From Gammaproteobacteria bacterium (GTDB lineage Bacteria; Pseudomonadota; Gammaproteobacteria; Steroidobacterales; Steroidobacteraceae), in contig DAHUXV010000097.1 in assembly GCA_027306985.1 (NCBI GenBank), forward strand, positions 1 through 33,524: a stretch of DNA of 33,524 nucleotides. The letters are read 5' to 3'. The notes below the pieces were generated by a model, which saw only the letters and a program-made list of their open reading frames with translations, did not search any database and was not told the DNA's origin. Below are positions 13,698 through 22,044 of this stretch, piece by piece. How positions within the stretch are numbered: position 1 is the stretch's first letter; the number at the start of each line of letters is the position of its first letter. Position numbers and translations under genes: made by a program.

Positions 13698-16600
13698 CTA
13701 TTTTAGACCGAGCTTGACGACCACTTTGCCGGAGGCGGCGCGCTGCGGTGCGGCGGCGGCGATTGCGACTCGTCCGGCATCGACGCCGCCGCCGGCCGCA
13801 AGAATGGCCGAGCGGATCGCCTGCGCGCGCCGCTCGCCGAGCGCCCGCAGCTCGACATCCGAGACCTGCATCCGGTCGAGCAGCGCCGCTTGCATCTGCG
13901 CGATGGCGGGCTCGAAAGGCGGCACTTTCCGCGCCGCCGCGGGCAGCGGCGCCCCGCGGCCGAAGGCGTTCCGGTATGCCGCGCGCAACAGCCGGTAGTG
14001 CGCCATGGGAAGCTCCAGCGCCTCCGGGCCCGTCGGCGCCTTCGGCGTCCGCGCCCCCCCTCGGCCCGCTCTCCCCGCTCTTGCGGCGGCTGCCCCGCTG
14101 CGGGCGAGGGCGAGCAGCTCATCGCGCAGGCGCCGCCGGGCGAGCGCCGCCCTGTCGACATCGGGGGCGAACACCGCCGGCACCTGCAGGTGCAGCTGCG
14201 GCCGCTGGGCGAGCGCCTTGGCGAGCGCCGCCGCCCGGCCCCGGGCGGCGGGCGGCAGGGTCGCGCTTCCGGGCGCGAACTCGATGAGGTTCATGTCGGG
14301 GCCGCCGCCGAAGAGCCGCCCGAGCAGGGTGAACGGCGCCGTGACGGCCTTCTTCAGCACGTGCAGGAGCGCCTTGCCGATGAGCGGACCGAGGCTGAAC
14401 TGCGGATTGTCGAGGCTGCCGGTCACGGGCAGGCCGATCCGGATGACGCCGTCGCTGTCCTTGAGCAGCGCGACGGCGAGCCGCAAGGGCAGGTCGATGG
14501 CATGCGGGCTTGCGACCCGCTCGCCGAGCTGCAGCTGCCGGATGACCAGCCGGTGGTCGGCGTTGAGCTTGCCGTGATCCACCTCGTAGTGAAGGTTGGC
14601 ATCGAGCGTGCCGCTTGCGATCTTGTAACCGGCGAATCGCACGGCGTAGGGCGTCATTCGCGTCAGCTCGAGCCCGTCGAATTTCATCCTGACGTCGGCG
14701 TAAGTCGAAGCGGACAACAGATTGAGCGCGCCGACAATGTGGACGGGGCCGCCGCGACTCACCTTTCCCCGCAGGTCGAGGCGGGCGCGCGAGCCCGGGG
14801 CGGAAGAGAGGCCGCGGATCGCGCCGTGCAGATCCTGGATGCCCGTGGCGAAACGGGGTTTGATGGAGAAATCGGCGAAGTCGGCGGTGCCGCTGGCGAT
14901 GCGCACCACGCCTATGGTCACCGGCATCGAGGGGGGCGCAGCGCGCACCGGGCGCTTCGTGCCGGCAGCAGCCGCCGCCCCCTTGCCGGCATCCGCCGCG
15001 GCGCTCGCCGCTCGCGCGCCGCGCGCATGCAGGGCTTCGGAGATATTGAGCTTGCGGTCCGGCGCGATGATCACGCGCGCATAGGGCGCCACCGCGACGA
15101 TGCGCGCGATGTGGAGGCTCGCGGGGGTCGAGACGTAGCGCAAACCGACGATGTGCAGTCCCTGCCACTTGACGAAGTCGCGCTTGAGGGCCGTATCCAC
15201 GGTGCGCAGATCGGCGATATCGATGCGGCCGGAGGCGCTGAGGCGCCCGTCGGCGCTCCGGTCGATGGCGAGGGCGGTGTCGAGGGAGCCGCTGGCGAGC
15301 GTGAGCGCGGTGCGCTCGCTCAAGTACGGTTGCAGCGGGCGCAGGTCGATACGGCGCAGGCTGAGCTGCGCCTTCAGCGCCTCCGGGCTCAGGGTCCCCG
15401 CCGCGGTGAGGCGCAGCCGCCCCGTGCCGTTGACACCCGATCGCAGAGCGACCGTGATGCGGCTCCCGGGGGCGCTGCCGTAACCGGTGATCCGCGCCGA
15501 CAACGGTTGCAGGGTCAGGTCGGCGGCCGGCTGAACGCCGCGGTCCTGCAGCGACACCCGCGCGTCATCGATGCGTATGTCCGGGGCCGCAATGCGCCAG
15601 GCTGCGTTGCCGGCGGCCTGACCGGCGCTTTGCGAAGAGGCCGATGATTGGGCCGGGCCGCCCGGACGGCCCAGGAGCTGCGCCAGGTTCAGGCGCCCGC
15701 TGCGATCGAGCCAGCCGCGGACATCGGCGCCGGCGAGCGTGATCCGCCCCACGCGAATGGAGCGGTGCTCGAGATCGATGCGTGTGTCGCCGAGCGCGAA
15801 GCGGCCCACGTCCACATAGTCCGAGGTCGCCCGGCGCGGCCTCACGCCCAACCCGCTCACCTGCGCCTGCGGCACCTCGATGGTCATCCTGACGCCCTGG
15901 ATCGCGGCGCCCTGCGGCGCGCCCTCGATCGCAAAGCTGCCCTGGAGCGCGACCGTGCCGCGGGAGATCTCGGCGGGCAGGACGGGACCGAGATACCGCC
16001 CCACCGTGCGTGCGCTCAATGCAGCGAGCGCGAGCGTCCCACGCAGGGAAATCGGCTCGGCGCGGACCGTGCCCGCGCAGTCGAGCCGGCCGCCCTGGCC
16101 GATGGTGGCGGTGAGGTGGTAGCTCCCGGCCGTGCTGCCGGTCGTGCTGAAGTTCAGCAGCTGGAAGGCGATCGGATCGAGGTCGAGGCGGAAGGGCTCG
16201 GGCCGCGAGTCGTCCTGGTAGGTGGCGCTGCCGTTGCTTACCGTGAGCCGCTCGATGCGCAGCTTGAAAGGCCCCGAGGAGCGGGATGGCGGGGAACCGG
16301 CGGCGGCCGGATGGGTGAAAGGCTTCGCGAGATCCGCGAGGTTCAGCCTGCCGTCGCGCCGCACCACCGCGCTGACATGGGGGCTCTCGAGGACGATGTA
16401 CCGCAGGCTCGGCGCGAGACGCACCACGCTGGAGACACCCAACGCCACTTGCAGGCGCCTGAAGGTGACCATGGGCCGGCCATTGGCATCGGGGAGGGAG
16501 AAACCCGTGATCTCGAGCTTCCACGTGAAGGGATTGAAGCGGACTTCCCCGAGCGAGAGCGTCCTGCCGAAGTCCTGCGCTGCGAGCGTCACGAGCTCCG

Positions 16601-16721
16601 TGCGCGTCCAGCGCGGGACCAGGAGGAAGCCCGCGGCGGCATACAGTCCCACGAGCCCCGCGAGGACCACGAGGATGACGAGACCGCGCCGACCCCGCAC
16701 TGCGAGCATTGCGGCTCTCAT
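13698..16721 (-). CDS. AsmA-like DUF748 envelope protein
   Basis: A 1007-residue protein with one N-terminal membrane helix (LVILVVLAGLVGLYAAAGFL) and a long periplasmic part. It opens with LGEVRFNPFTWKLEITGFSL and SPHVSAVVRRDGRLNLADL, hallmarks of DUF748. Repeated AsmA-like units follow, such as LRGWLDRSGRLNLAQLL in variant forms, then SGTLDANLHYEVDHGKLNAD and IGLPVTGSLDNPQFSLGPLI. AsmA-like proteins form beta-taco bridges proposed to carry phospholipid between membranes. The last ~200 residues (EFAPGSATLPPAARGRAAAL...) look like an OmpA-like tail common in this family, interrupted by an Ala/Arg-rich insert. ATG 16721 or ATG 16709 could be the start; the latter has a better-spaced GAGAG. The upstream small gene ends 4 bases away, implying an operon. 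Confidence 0.9.
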   Translation of the reverse strand: MRAAMLAVRGRRGLVILVVLAGLVGLYAAAGFLLVPRWTRTELVTLAAQDFGRTLSLGEVRFNPFTWKLEITGFSLPDANGRPMVTFRRLQVALGVSSVVRLAPSLRYIVLESPHVSAVVRRDGRLNLADLAKPFTHPAAAGSPPSRSSGPFKLRIERLTVSNGSATYQDDSRPEPFRLDLDPIAFQLLNFSTTGSTAGSYHLTATIGQGGRLDCAGTVRAEPISLRGTLALAALSARTVGRYLGPVLPAEISRGTVALQGSFAIEGAPQGAAIQGVRMTIEVPQAQVSGLGVRPRRATSDYVDVGRFALGDTRIDLEHRSIRVGRITLAGADVRGWLDRSGRLNLAQLLGRPGGPAQSSASSQSAGQAAGNAAWRIAAPDIRIDDARVSLQDRGVQPAADLTLQPLSARITGYGSAPGSRITVALRSGVNGTGRLRLTAAGTLSPEALKAQLSLRRIDLRPLQPYLSERTALTLASGSLDTALAIDRSADGRLSASGRIDIADLRTVDTALKRDFVKWQGLHIVGLRYVSTPASLHIARIVAVAPYARVIIAPDRKLNISEALHARGARAASAAADAGKGAAAAAGTKRPVRAAPPSMPVTIGVVRIASGTADFADFSIKPRFATGIQDLHGAIRGLSSAPGSRARLDLRGKVSRGGPVHIVGALNLLSASTYADVRMKFDGLELTRMTPYAVRFAGYKIASGTLDANLHYEVDHGKLNADHRLVIRQLQLGERVASPHAIDLPLRLAVALLKDSDGVIRIGLPVTGSLDNPQFSLGPLIGKALLHVLKKAVTAPFTLLGRLFGGGPDMNLIEFAPGSATLPPAARGRAAALAKALAQRPQLHLQVPAVFAPDVDRAALARRRLRDELLALARSGAAAARAGRAGRGGARTPKAPTGPEALELPMAHYRLLRAAYRNAFGRGAPLPAAARKVPPFEPAIAQMQAALLDRMQVSDVELRALGERRAQAIRSAILAAGGGVDAGRVAIAAAAPQRAASGKVVVKLGLK

Positions 16722-16725
16722 CCTG

Positions 16726-17085
16726 TCAGGTTACGTAGGGAGAGATGACCATGCAGACGACGGTGACCGAAAGCAGCACCGCGGCGATCCGCTGCGCCAT
16801 CACGGGCGAGCTGCGCATGCCGCCCTGCACGCCCGCGGCCACCAGCGCGCACAGCGCCCCGACGGCCAGACTGTCCGCCATCGGCCCGTGGGCGCCGCCG
16901 ATCACCAGGCCCCAGAGGGTCCCGCCGGCCACGATCGCCAGGACGGCGGCGGCCATCTGCGCGCGAAACAGCTCCGGCGTGATCCTGTGCGCCGGCGAGC
17001 CATGGGTCAGCGCGAGAGTCGAGCCGGCCCAGAACACGCCCGCGAGCGCATGCAGCGAGATCAGAGCCATGACCAGTATGCGCAC
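16726..17085 (-). CDS. Small four-helix membrane protein of unknown function
   Basis: A 119-residue protein that is almost entirely hydrophobic, with about four membrane helices (residues ~1-25, 43-65, 70-88, 97-117). It starts with GTG (VRILVMALISLHALAGVFWA) preceded by GGAG at a spacing of 6. The stop lies 4 bases before the start of the DUF748 gene, so the two are very likely co-transcribed and the protein may work in the inner membrane with the AsmA-like protein. I do not recognise the family. The arrangement HALAGVFWAGSTL is faintly reminiscent of copper-resistance or cytochrome-like membrane proteins, which is not enough to name it. Confidence 0.75.
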   Translation of the reverse strand: MRILVMALISLHALAGVFWAGSTLALTHGSPAHRITPELFRAQMAAAVLAIVAGGTLWGLVIGGAHGPMADSLAVGALCALVAAGVQGGMRSSPVMAQRIAAVLLSVTVVCMVISPYVT

Positions 17086-17176
17086 GGTTGTCTCCGGACG
17101 GCCTGCAGCCAGGGGTCGAGCCGCACAATTATACGCCGGAGCGGTATCCGGCGGCCGGACGCCGGAGCGCTCGAGC

Positions 17177-18496
17177 CTATTCGATGTAGGCGCGCTCGCC
17201 GTGCTGCGAGAGATCGAGCCCCTCGCGCTCCTGGTCCTCGCTCACCCGCAGGCCGACGGTCGCCTGCAGCAGCTTCAGGATGACGTAGGTGCCGAAGGCG
17301 CACCAGATCCCCGCCGCGGCGACCGCGAGAATCTGTACTCCCACCTGCCGCGCGAGCGTCATGCCCGCGGCGTACCCCACGCCGCCGAAGCGCGACGCCA
17401 CGAAGATACCGGTCAGCGTCGTGCCGAGGGCACCGCCGACCCCGTGCACGGGAGAGACATCGAGCGAGTCATCCACGTGGAGCTTGCGCTTGAGGAGTTG
17501 GGTCGCCTCGAAACACACGAATCCCGCGGCGGCGCCGATCGCGATCCCGCCGAGCGGCCCCACGAATCCGGAGGCAGGCGTGATCGTCCCGAGTCCCGCC
17601 ACCATGCCGGTGACGATGCCGAGCACGCTCGGCTTGCGAAACCGCAGCCATTCCGCGGTCATCCACGCGAGCGCGCCGGTCGCGGCACCGAGATGCGTGA
17701 CCAGGATGGCCATCGCCGCGGAGCCGTTGGCGGCAAGGGCGCTGCCGCCGTTGAAGCCGAACCAGCCGACCCAGAGCATGCCGGCGCCGAGAATGGTGAG
17801 CGGCATGTTGTGCGGCGGCATGGCCGTGTGCGGAAAGCCCTTGCGCTCGCGCAGCACCAGCGCGCTGACGAGGGCACCGACACCCGCGGTCACGTGCACG
17901 ACGATGCCCCCCGCGAAATCGAGCACCCCGCGCTGCGCCAGCCAGCCCCCTCCCCAGACCCAGTGACACACCGGCAGATAGACGAGGACGAGCCACAAAC
18001 CCGAGAACCACAGCATGGCGCTGAACTTCATCCGCTCCGCGAAGCCGCCGACCACCAGCGCCGGCGTGATGATGGCGAAGGTGAGCTGGAACATGACGAA
18101 GGCCGCCTCGGGCGTCGTACCGTGGAGCGCCTCGCGATTGAGGTCCAGGAGCCCAACCGGCGAGCCGATCAGGCCCTGCCAGGCGCCGCCGTTGCCGAAG
18201 GCCAGCCCATAGCCGCCCAGGACCCACAGCAGGCTCACCAGGCATGCGATGGCGAAGCACTGCATGGCGACGGAGAGCACGTTCTTGCTGCGCACCAGGC
18301 CGGAGTAGAAGGCCACCAGCCCCGGAAGGGTCATCGACAGGACGAGCGCGCTGGCGGTGAGGAGCCACGCCGTGTCGCCGGGGCTCGCGGCGCGCGCCGT
18401 GGCGACAGGGCTCGCGGCGGCATGTGCGGCCAGAGGCAGCAGCGCGAAAACGCACGCGAGGGACGACCGCCCTGCGGCGGAGAAGCGACGCAACAT
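17177..18496 (-). CDS. amtB: Ammonium transporter AmtB
   Basis: A 439-residue Amt/Rh channel that passes ammonia across the inner membrane. A signal peptide (MLRRFSAAGRSSLACVFALL, cleaved near AAHAA) precedes 11 helices, as in other proteobacterial AmtB. The twin pore histidines are present: His201 (GGIVVHVTAGVGALVSAL) and His351 (DVSPVHGVGGALGTT). Asp193 (VLDFAGG) fits the structural Asp before the first His. The Phe-gate segment reads FQLTFAIITPALVVGGFAER. The C-terminal tail EREGLDLSQHGERAYIE is the region bound by the PII protein GlnK. No glnK gene is adjacent, although glnK-amtB is the usual pair. ATG 18496 follows GGGGGG; an in-frame ATG 14 codons earlier lacks a site. Confidence 0.96.
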   Translation of the reverse strand: MLRRFSAAGRSSLACVFALLPLAAHAAASPVATARAASPGDTAWLLTASALVLSMTLPGLVAFYSGLVRSKNVLSVAMQCFAIACLVSLLWVLGGYGLAFGNGGAWQGLIGSPVGLLDLNREALHGTTPEAAFVMFQLTFAIITPALVVGGFAERMKFSAMLWFSGLWLVLVYLPVCHWVWGGGWLAQRGVLDFAGGIVVHVTAGVGALVSALVLRERKGFPHTAMPPHNMPLTILGAGMLWVGWFGFNGGSALAANGSAAMAILVTHLGAATGALAWMTAEWLRFRKPSVLGIVTGMVAGLGTITPASGFVGPLGGIAIGAAAGFVCFEATQLLKRKLHVDDSLDVSPVHGVGGALGTTLTGIFVASRFGGVGYAAGMTLARQVGVQILAVAAAGIWCAFGTYVILKLLQATVGLRVSEDQEREGLDLSQHGERAYIE

Positions 18497-18534
18497 GGAC
18501 CCCCCGAATTCCGGCGGCAGCGCCGGCAGAGCGC

Positions 18535-18552
18535 TCATCCGGCACTGGATGA
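18535..18552. promoter_or_regulatory. Hairpin in the probable amtB leader
   Basis: TCATCC-GGCACT-GGATGA is a perfect 6-bp inverted repeat 39 bases upstream of the amtB start. It could be an operator half-site pair or a leader hairpin. I could not find a convincing sigma-54 promoter around it. Confidence 0.25.
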
Positions 18553-18634
18553 GCCGCGCGGATTTTCCGGGGTGGTGAGCTGCGAATCAAGCTCGATTGG
18601 GTCTATCGGCCAGCCGGCCGGTTCGTTCGAGCTC

Positions 18635-18682
18635 GCGGCCCAGGGAAGGCCCCTGGGCCGCTTGCTCGCCCGCATTCGCTCG
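18635..18682. terminator. Strong hairpins downstream of the beta-propeller gene
   Basis: GCGGCCCAGGG-AAGGC-CCCTGGGCCGC (18635-18661) is a perfect 11-bp stem. A weaker stem, GCCCG with CGGGC, lies between it and the stop of the minus-strand propeller gene at 18692. No T-tract is seen on the minus strand. Position fits a terminator for that gene; a repeat element is the alternative. Confidence 0.5.
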
Positions 18683-18691
18683 GGCTTCGGC

Positions 18692-20632
18692 CTAATCGCG
18701 GATGCCGGGGGCCTCCGGTGAGATCGAGACGAAGAACGGCTTGCCGCCGGGCAGGATGTACGGACTGCCGGGCACCTGCGTCAGCACGCCGGTGGTCTGG
18801 TTGAGGGCAAACCCGGTGATCGTCCCGGTGCCCTGATCCGCCGTGTAGCCGAACTTGCCGCTCGGGTCGACCGTGATGAACTGCGGCTCGCTGTCCGTGC
18901 TGGCCGCCGGCCCGGTCGCGTAAGGACTGCCCGGCAGGGCGGTGAGCGCTCCCGTGGTGGAGTTGATCGAGAACCCGTAGACGCCCGTTCCTCCCGGAGA
19001 GCCGGCGCTCGAGACATAGGCGAACTGGCCTGTCGGATCGATGTCCACGAACCTGGGACCGATTCCCACCGGGTACCCGGTGCCGATCTTGGACAGCGAC
19101 CCGTCGGCGTTGATGGTGAACGCATCCACCGCGCCGTTGGTAGTGCCGAGCGCCACCGGCGCATACAGGTGGGCGCCCGCCGAATCGATCGTCAGATCCT
19201 GCGGATGCTCATCGGTCAGGAACGGCGATCCCGCCAGCGCCGTCAGCGCACCGGTGGTGGCGTTCACCGAGTAGGCCGAGATCGTGTCGTCACCCGAGTT
19301 GGCCACGTAGGCGTATTTGCCGTCGGGCGTGAAGCTGATCCAGATCGGATCGGTCCCGGTGGCGAAGGTCCCCGCGATCGGGGTCAGGACGCCGGTGGTC
19401 GCACCGACCGAGTAGCCCGAGACGGTGTCCGCGGACGCATTCAGCACATAGAGGAACTGGCCGTTGGGGGTGAATGCCGGGATCTGGTCCGCACCGGCCC
19501 CGGCGGTGTAAGGACTCCCTGTCAGCGGCGTGAGCGCGCCGGTGCTCTGATCGATGGCGAATCCCGCCACTTTTCCATCGCCCGCGCTTGCGATATAGAG
19601 ATACGTGCTCTGCGGATCGACGGCGATATCCGCGTACTGCGTGCCGTTGACGAATCCCGTGATGGTGAACGGGCTGCCGGGCACCGCGGTGAGCGCCCCG
19701 GTGGACTGATCGATGGTCCAGGCGTAAATCTCCGTGCCGTTGTTGCTGGCGGTGAAGGCGAACTTGCCATTCGGCGCGAGCGCCACCACCGAGGGCCCCG
19801 TGCCAGCCGGAGACGGGCTTCCCGCCTGCGTCAGGGCACCGGTGCTCGAATCGATCGTGTAGGCGTACACCAGTCCGCCCGTGTTGTCGGCCACGTACGC
19901 GAACTTGCCGGCCGAAGTGACGCACGTGACCGTCACGCCGGTCACATCCGTGCTGCCCGTGGTGCCCGTGCCGTTCGCGACCGTGCAGGTCTGGACCGGC
20001 GAGCTCGGTTGTGTCGCCACGGTGACCGCGTAGGCTGTCCCCGCCGCCAGCGCCGTCGCAAAGGTGAACGAGCCGTTGCCGGTGACATTGAGATTGTCGC
20101 CCCCGTTGTCCTGCAGCACGAGGCCCGTTCCGGACAGACCGGTGACCGTGCCGCCGATCTTCGCGCCGCTGGCCACAGCCGTGCAGGAGACCGCGACGTT
20201 GGTCACATTGGCGCTCGCCATGCCGCTGCCGTTGGCTACCGTGCAGGTCTGACCCGACGGCTGCGTCATCACGGTAACAGCGTAGGCACCCGCGGAGTTC
20301 ACCTTGGTGGGGAAGGTGAACGAGCCATTCCCGGGGATGGTCAGATTGTCACCGCCGTTGTCCTGCAGCACGAGTCCCGTGCCCGTGAGCCCGGTGACGG
20401 CGCCGCCGATCGAGTATTGCGTGGCCGGCGGCGGACTGACCGACTGCGTGCCCGACCCGCCGCCGCCGCAAGCCGCGAGCCCCAGGGCGATCGTGCTCAT
20501 CAGAGCCATGCCGGCTGCGGCGCGAATATGCGCCCCTCTCCCGGCAACTCTTACACGGGGCCTGCAATTCCCCTCCGTAGAGATATCCGCGCCGCACGCG
20601 GCCGCACCGAGTCGGCAGCCAATAGTTTTCAT
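18692..20632 (-). CDS. Lactonase-like beta-propeller lipoprotein
   Basis: A 646-residue surface or periplasmic lipoprotein. The lipobox LAAC is followed by GGGGSGTQS. Because the lipid-bearing Cys is residue 55 from ATG 20632, the signal is unusually long, although that start has a good GCGAGG site. An ATG at residue 42 or 45 is possible but leaves a very short signal. Residues 73-150 and 157-237 are two copies of one ~80-residue module (GLVLQDNGGDNL, NGSFTF, AYAVTV, QTCTVANG). From ~243 to the end are eight repeats of the type YAYTIDSSTGALT alternating with APNGKFAFTASN, the pattern of YVTN/lactonase-like seven- or eight-bladed propellers. No enzymatic activity can be claimed. Confidence 0.87.
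   Translation of the reverse strand: MKTIGCRLGAAACGADISTEGNCRPRVRVAGRGAHIRAAAGMALMSTIALGLAACGGGGSGTQSVSPPPATQYSIGGAVTGLTGTGLVLQDNGGDNLTIPGNGSFTFPTKVNSAGAYAVTVMTQPSGQTCTVANGSGMASANVTNVAVSCTAVASGAKIGGTVTGLSGTGLVLQDNGGDNLNVTGNGSFTFATALAAGTAYAVTVATQPSSPVQTCTVANGTGTTGSTDVTGVTVTCVTSAGKFAYVADNTGGLVYAYTIDSSTGALTQAGSPSPAGTGPSVVALAPNGKFAFTASNNGTEIYAWTIDQSTGALTAVPGSPFTITGFVNGTQYADIAVDPQSTYLYIASAGDGKVAGFAIDQSTGALTPLTGSPYTAGAGADQIPAFTPNGQFLYVLNASADTVSGYSVGATTGVLTPIAGTFATGTDPIWISFTPDGKYAYVANSGDDTISAYSVNATTGALTALAGSPFLTDEHPQDLTIDSAGAHLYAPVALGTTNGAVDAFTINADGSLSKIGTGYPVGIGPRFVDIDPTGQFAYVSSAGSPGGTGVYGFSINSTTGALTALPGSPYATGPAASTDSEPQFITVDPSGKFGYTADQGTGTITGFALNQTTGVLTQVPGSPYILPGGKPFFVSISPEAPGIRD
19922..20416 (-). 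repeat. Tandem duplication of an ~80-codon module inside the propeller gene
   Basis: Codons for residues 73-150 (20416-20183) and 157-237 (20164-19922) encode the same module. Near-identical stretches such as LVLQDNGGDNL and NGSFTF are also close at DNA level. This looks like an in-gene duplication that extends the stalk between lipid anchor and propeller. Confidence 0.8.
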
Positions 20633-20801
20633 GACGAGGCCTCGCAACAGTTGATTGTCATCCCACCCCGCCGGCCACCGAGCCGACGAGCGTGAGTCAC
20701 GCATCGCCCTTTCAGGGAAGGCTGTGGCGTCTGCTCAGCATGAAGCGTGCCGAGCTGGGGCTCGAGCCGGCGGGGCGAGCCGAGGCGGAGGCGTTGCGGC
20801 A

Positions 20802-20813
20802 GCCGGATCCGGC
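20802..20813. terminator. 12-bp perfect palindrome just after msrA
   Basis: GCCGGATCCGGC begins 2 bases beyond the msrA stop codon on the minus strand. It may contribute to transcription termination; there is no T-tract. Confidence 0.25.
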
Positions 20814-20815
20814 CG

Positions 20816-21478
<663 letters not shown>

Positions 21479-21558
21479 GGGGAGGATCTCCGGCAGCGGT
21501 GAGGTTTCCCCAGTGTGGGGACCTGCGGGAGGCAACTCAAGCGCAACGGACCCCGTCC

Positions 21559-21587
21559 TTGCACCCTGCCCGCACCGACCTTAAGCT
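21559..21587 (+). promoter_or_regulatory. Candidate sigma-70 promoter TTGCAC-17-TAAGCT, 10 bases before the next ATG
   Basis: TTGCAC (21559-21564), a 17-base spacer and TAAGCT (21582-21587) make the best -35/-10 pair seen in the window. The ATG of the following gene is at 21598, so the expected start site leaves a leader of only about four bases and no Shine-Dalgarno sequence. Confidence 0.5.
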
Positions 21588-21597
21588 TGCCGCCCCT

Positions 21598-21867
21598 ATG
21601 GGTATCAGCCAGCCACAGAACCTCACAGCGCCGGTGGTCGAGACGCTTCGGCCCTACGGCATCCGCGTCAGCCTTCCGCCCGGGGACCCGTTCCGCAAGA
21701 TCGTCGGCCCGGAGTGGCACCGCATTCACTGGTACCCCACGCGCGAGGAGCGTGACGACGCCCTCGCGCAGATGAGCCGCCGCCACCAGTACTCCCGCGC
21801 CGGCGACAGGCCTTCGCTGGTCTTCGACAAGATCGAGAACCTGGCCGAGAGCCGCGGAATCAGTTGA
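21598..21867 (+). CDS. Small protein of unknown function
   Basis: An 89-residue soluble protein, MGISQPQNLTAPVVETLRPY at the start, then IRVSLPPGDPFRKIVGPEW, HRIHWYPTREERDDALAQM, RRHQYSRAGDRPSLVFDKI and ENLAESRGIS. It has no signal peptide or membrane helix. The amphipathic and aromatic pattern (WHRIHWYPT) and ordinary codon use for this genome support a real gene. I do not recognise the family. The start at 21598 is supported by a promoter-like pair ending 10 bases upstream; a longer frame from 21499 runs into the msrA promoter region. It is divergent from msrA, and 18 bases after its stop comes repeat copy B. Confidence 0.7.
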   Translation: MGISQPQNLTAPVVETLRPYGIRVSLPPGDPFRKIVGPEWHRIHWYPTREERDDALAQMSRRHQYSRAGDRPSLVFDKIENLAESRGIS

Positions 21868-21885
21868 TCGGCTCGAAGTCGCCGG

Positions 21886-21958
21886 CGGCGGTTGCCCGGC
21901 ACATCCCGCGCCGAGCCCTTCGGGCCGGCTTCGCCGTCCAAATTCGCGCCGGGCGATC
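21886..21958 (-). repeat. Dispersed intergenic repeat, copy B
   Basis: Read on the minus strand it runs GATCGCCCGGCGCGAATTTG then GACGGCGAA, GCCGGCCCGAAGGGC and GCCGGGCAAC. It aligns over most of its length with copy A (32008-32093, plus) and over the first ~50 bases with copy C (8091-8180, plus). Small hairpins CGGC-TTC-GCCG (21926-21936) and GCCC-TTC-GGGC (21915-21925) match hairpins of the other copies. It lies between two convergent stop codons. Confidence 0.65.
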
Positions 21959-22044
21959 TTGTCGAGCGGCCAGCCCTCGTACACGATTGACCTCGCGGGC
22001 CAAAGGCGGCTTGGGCCTGCTTACCCGCTTGCTTTCGGCCGCAG

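Noticed and set aside
18497-18600. A sigma-54 promoter (GG-N10-GC) upstream of amtB, expected from nitrogen control.
   Set aside because: TGGCC and TGCCGG stretches on the minus strand lack a GC at the required spacing; no convincing site is present.
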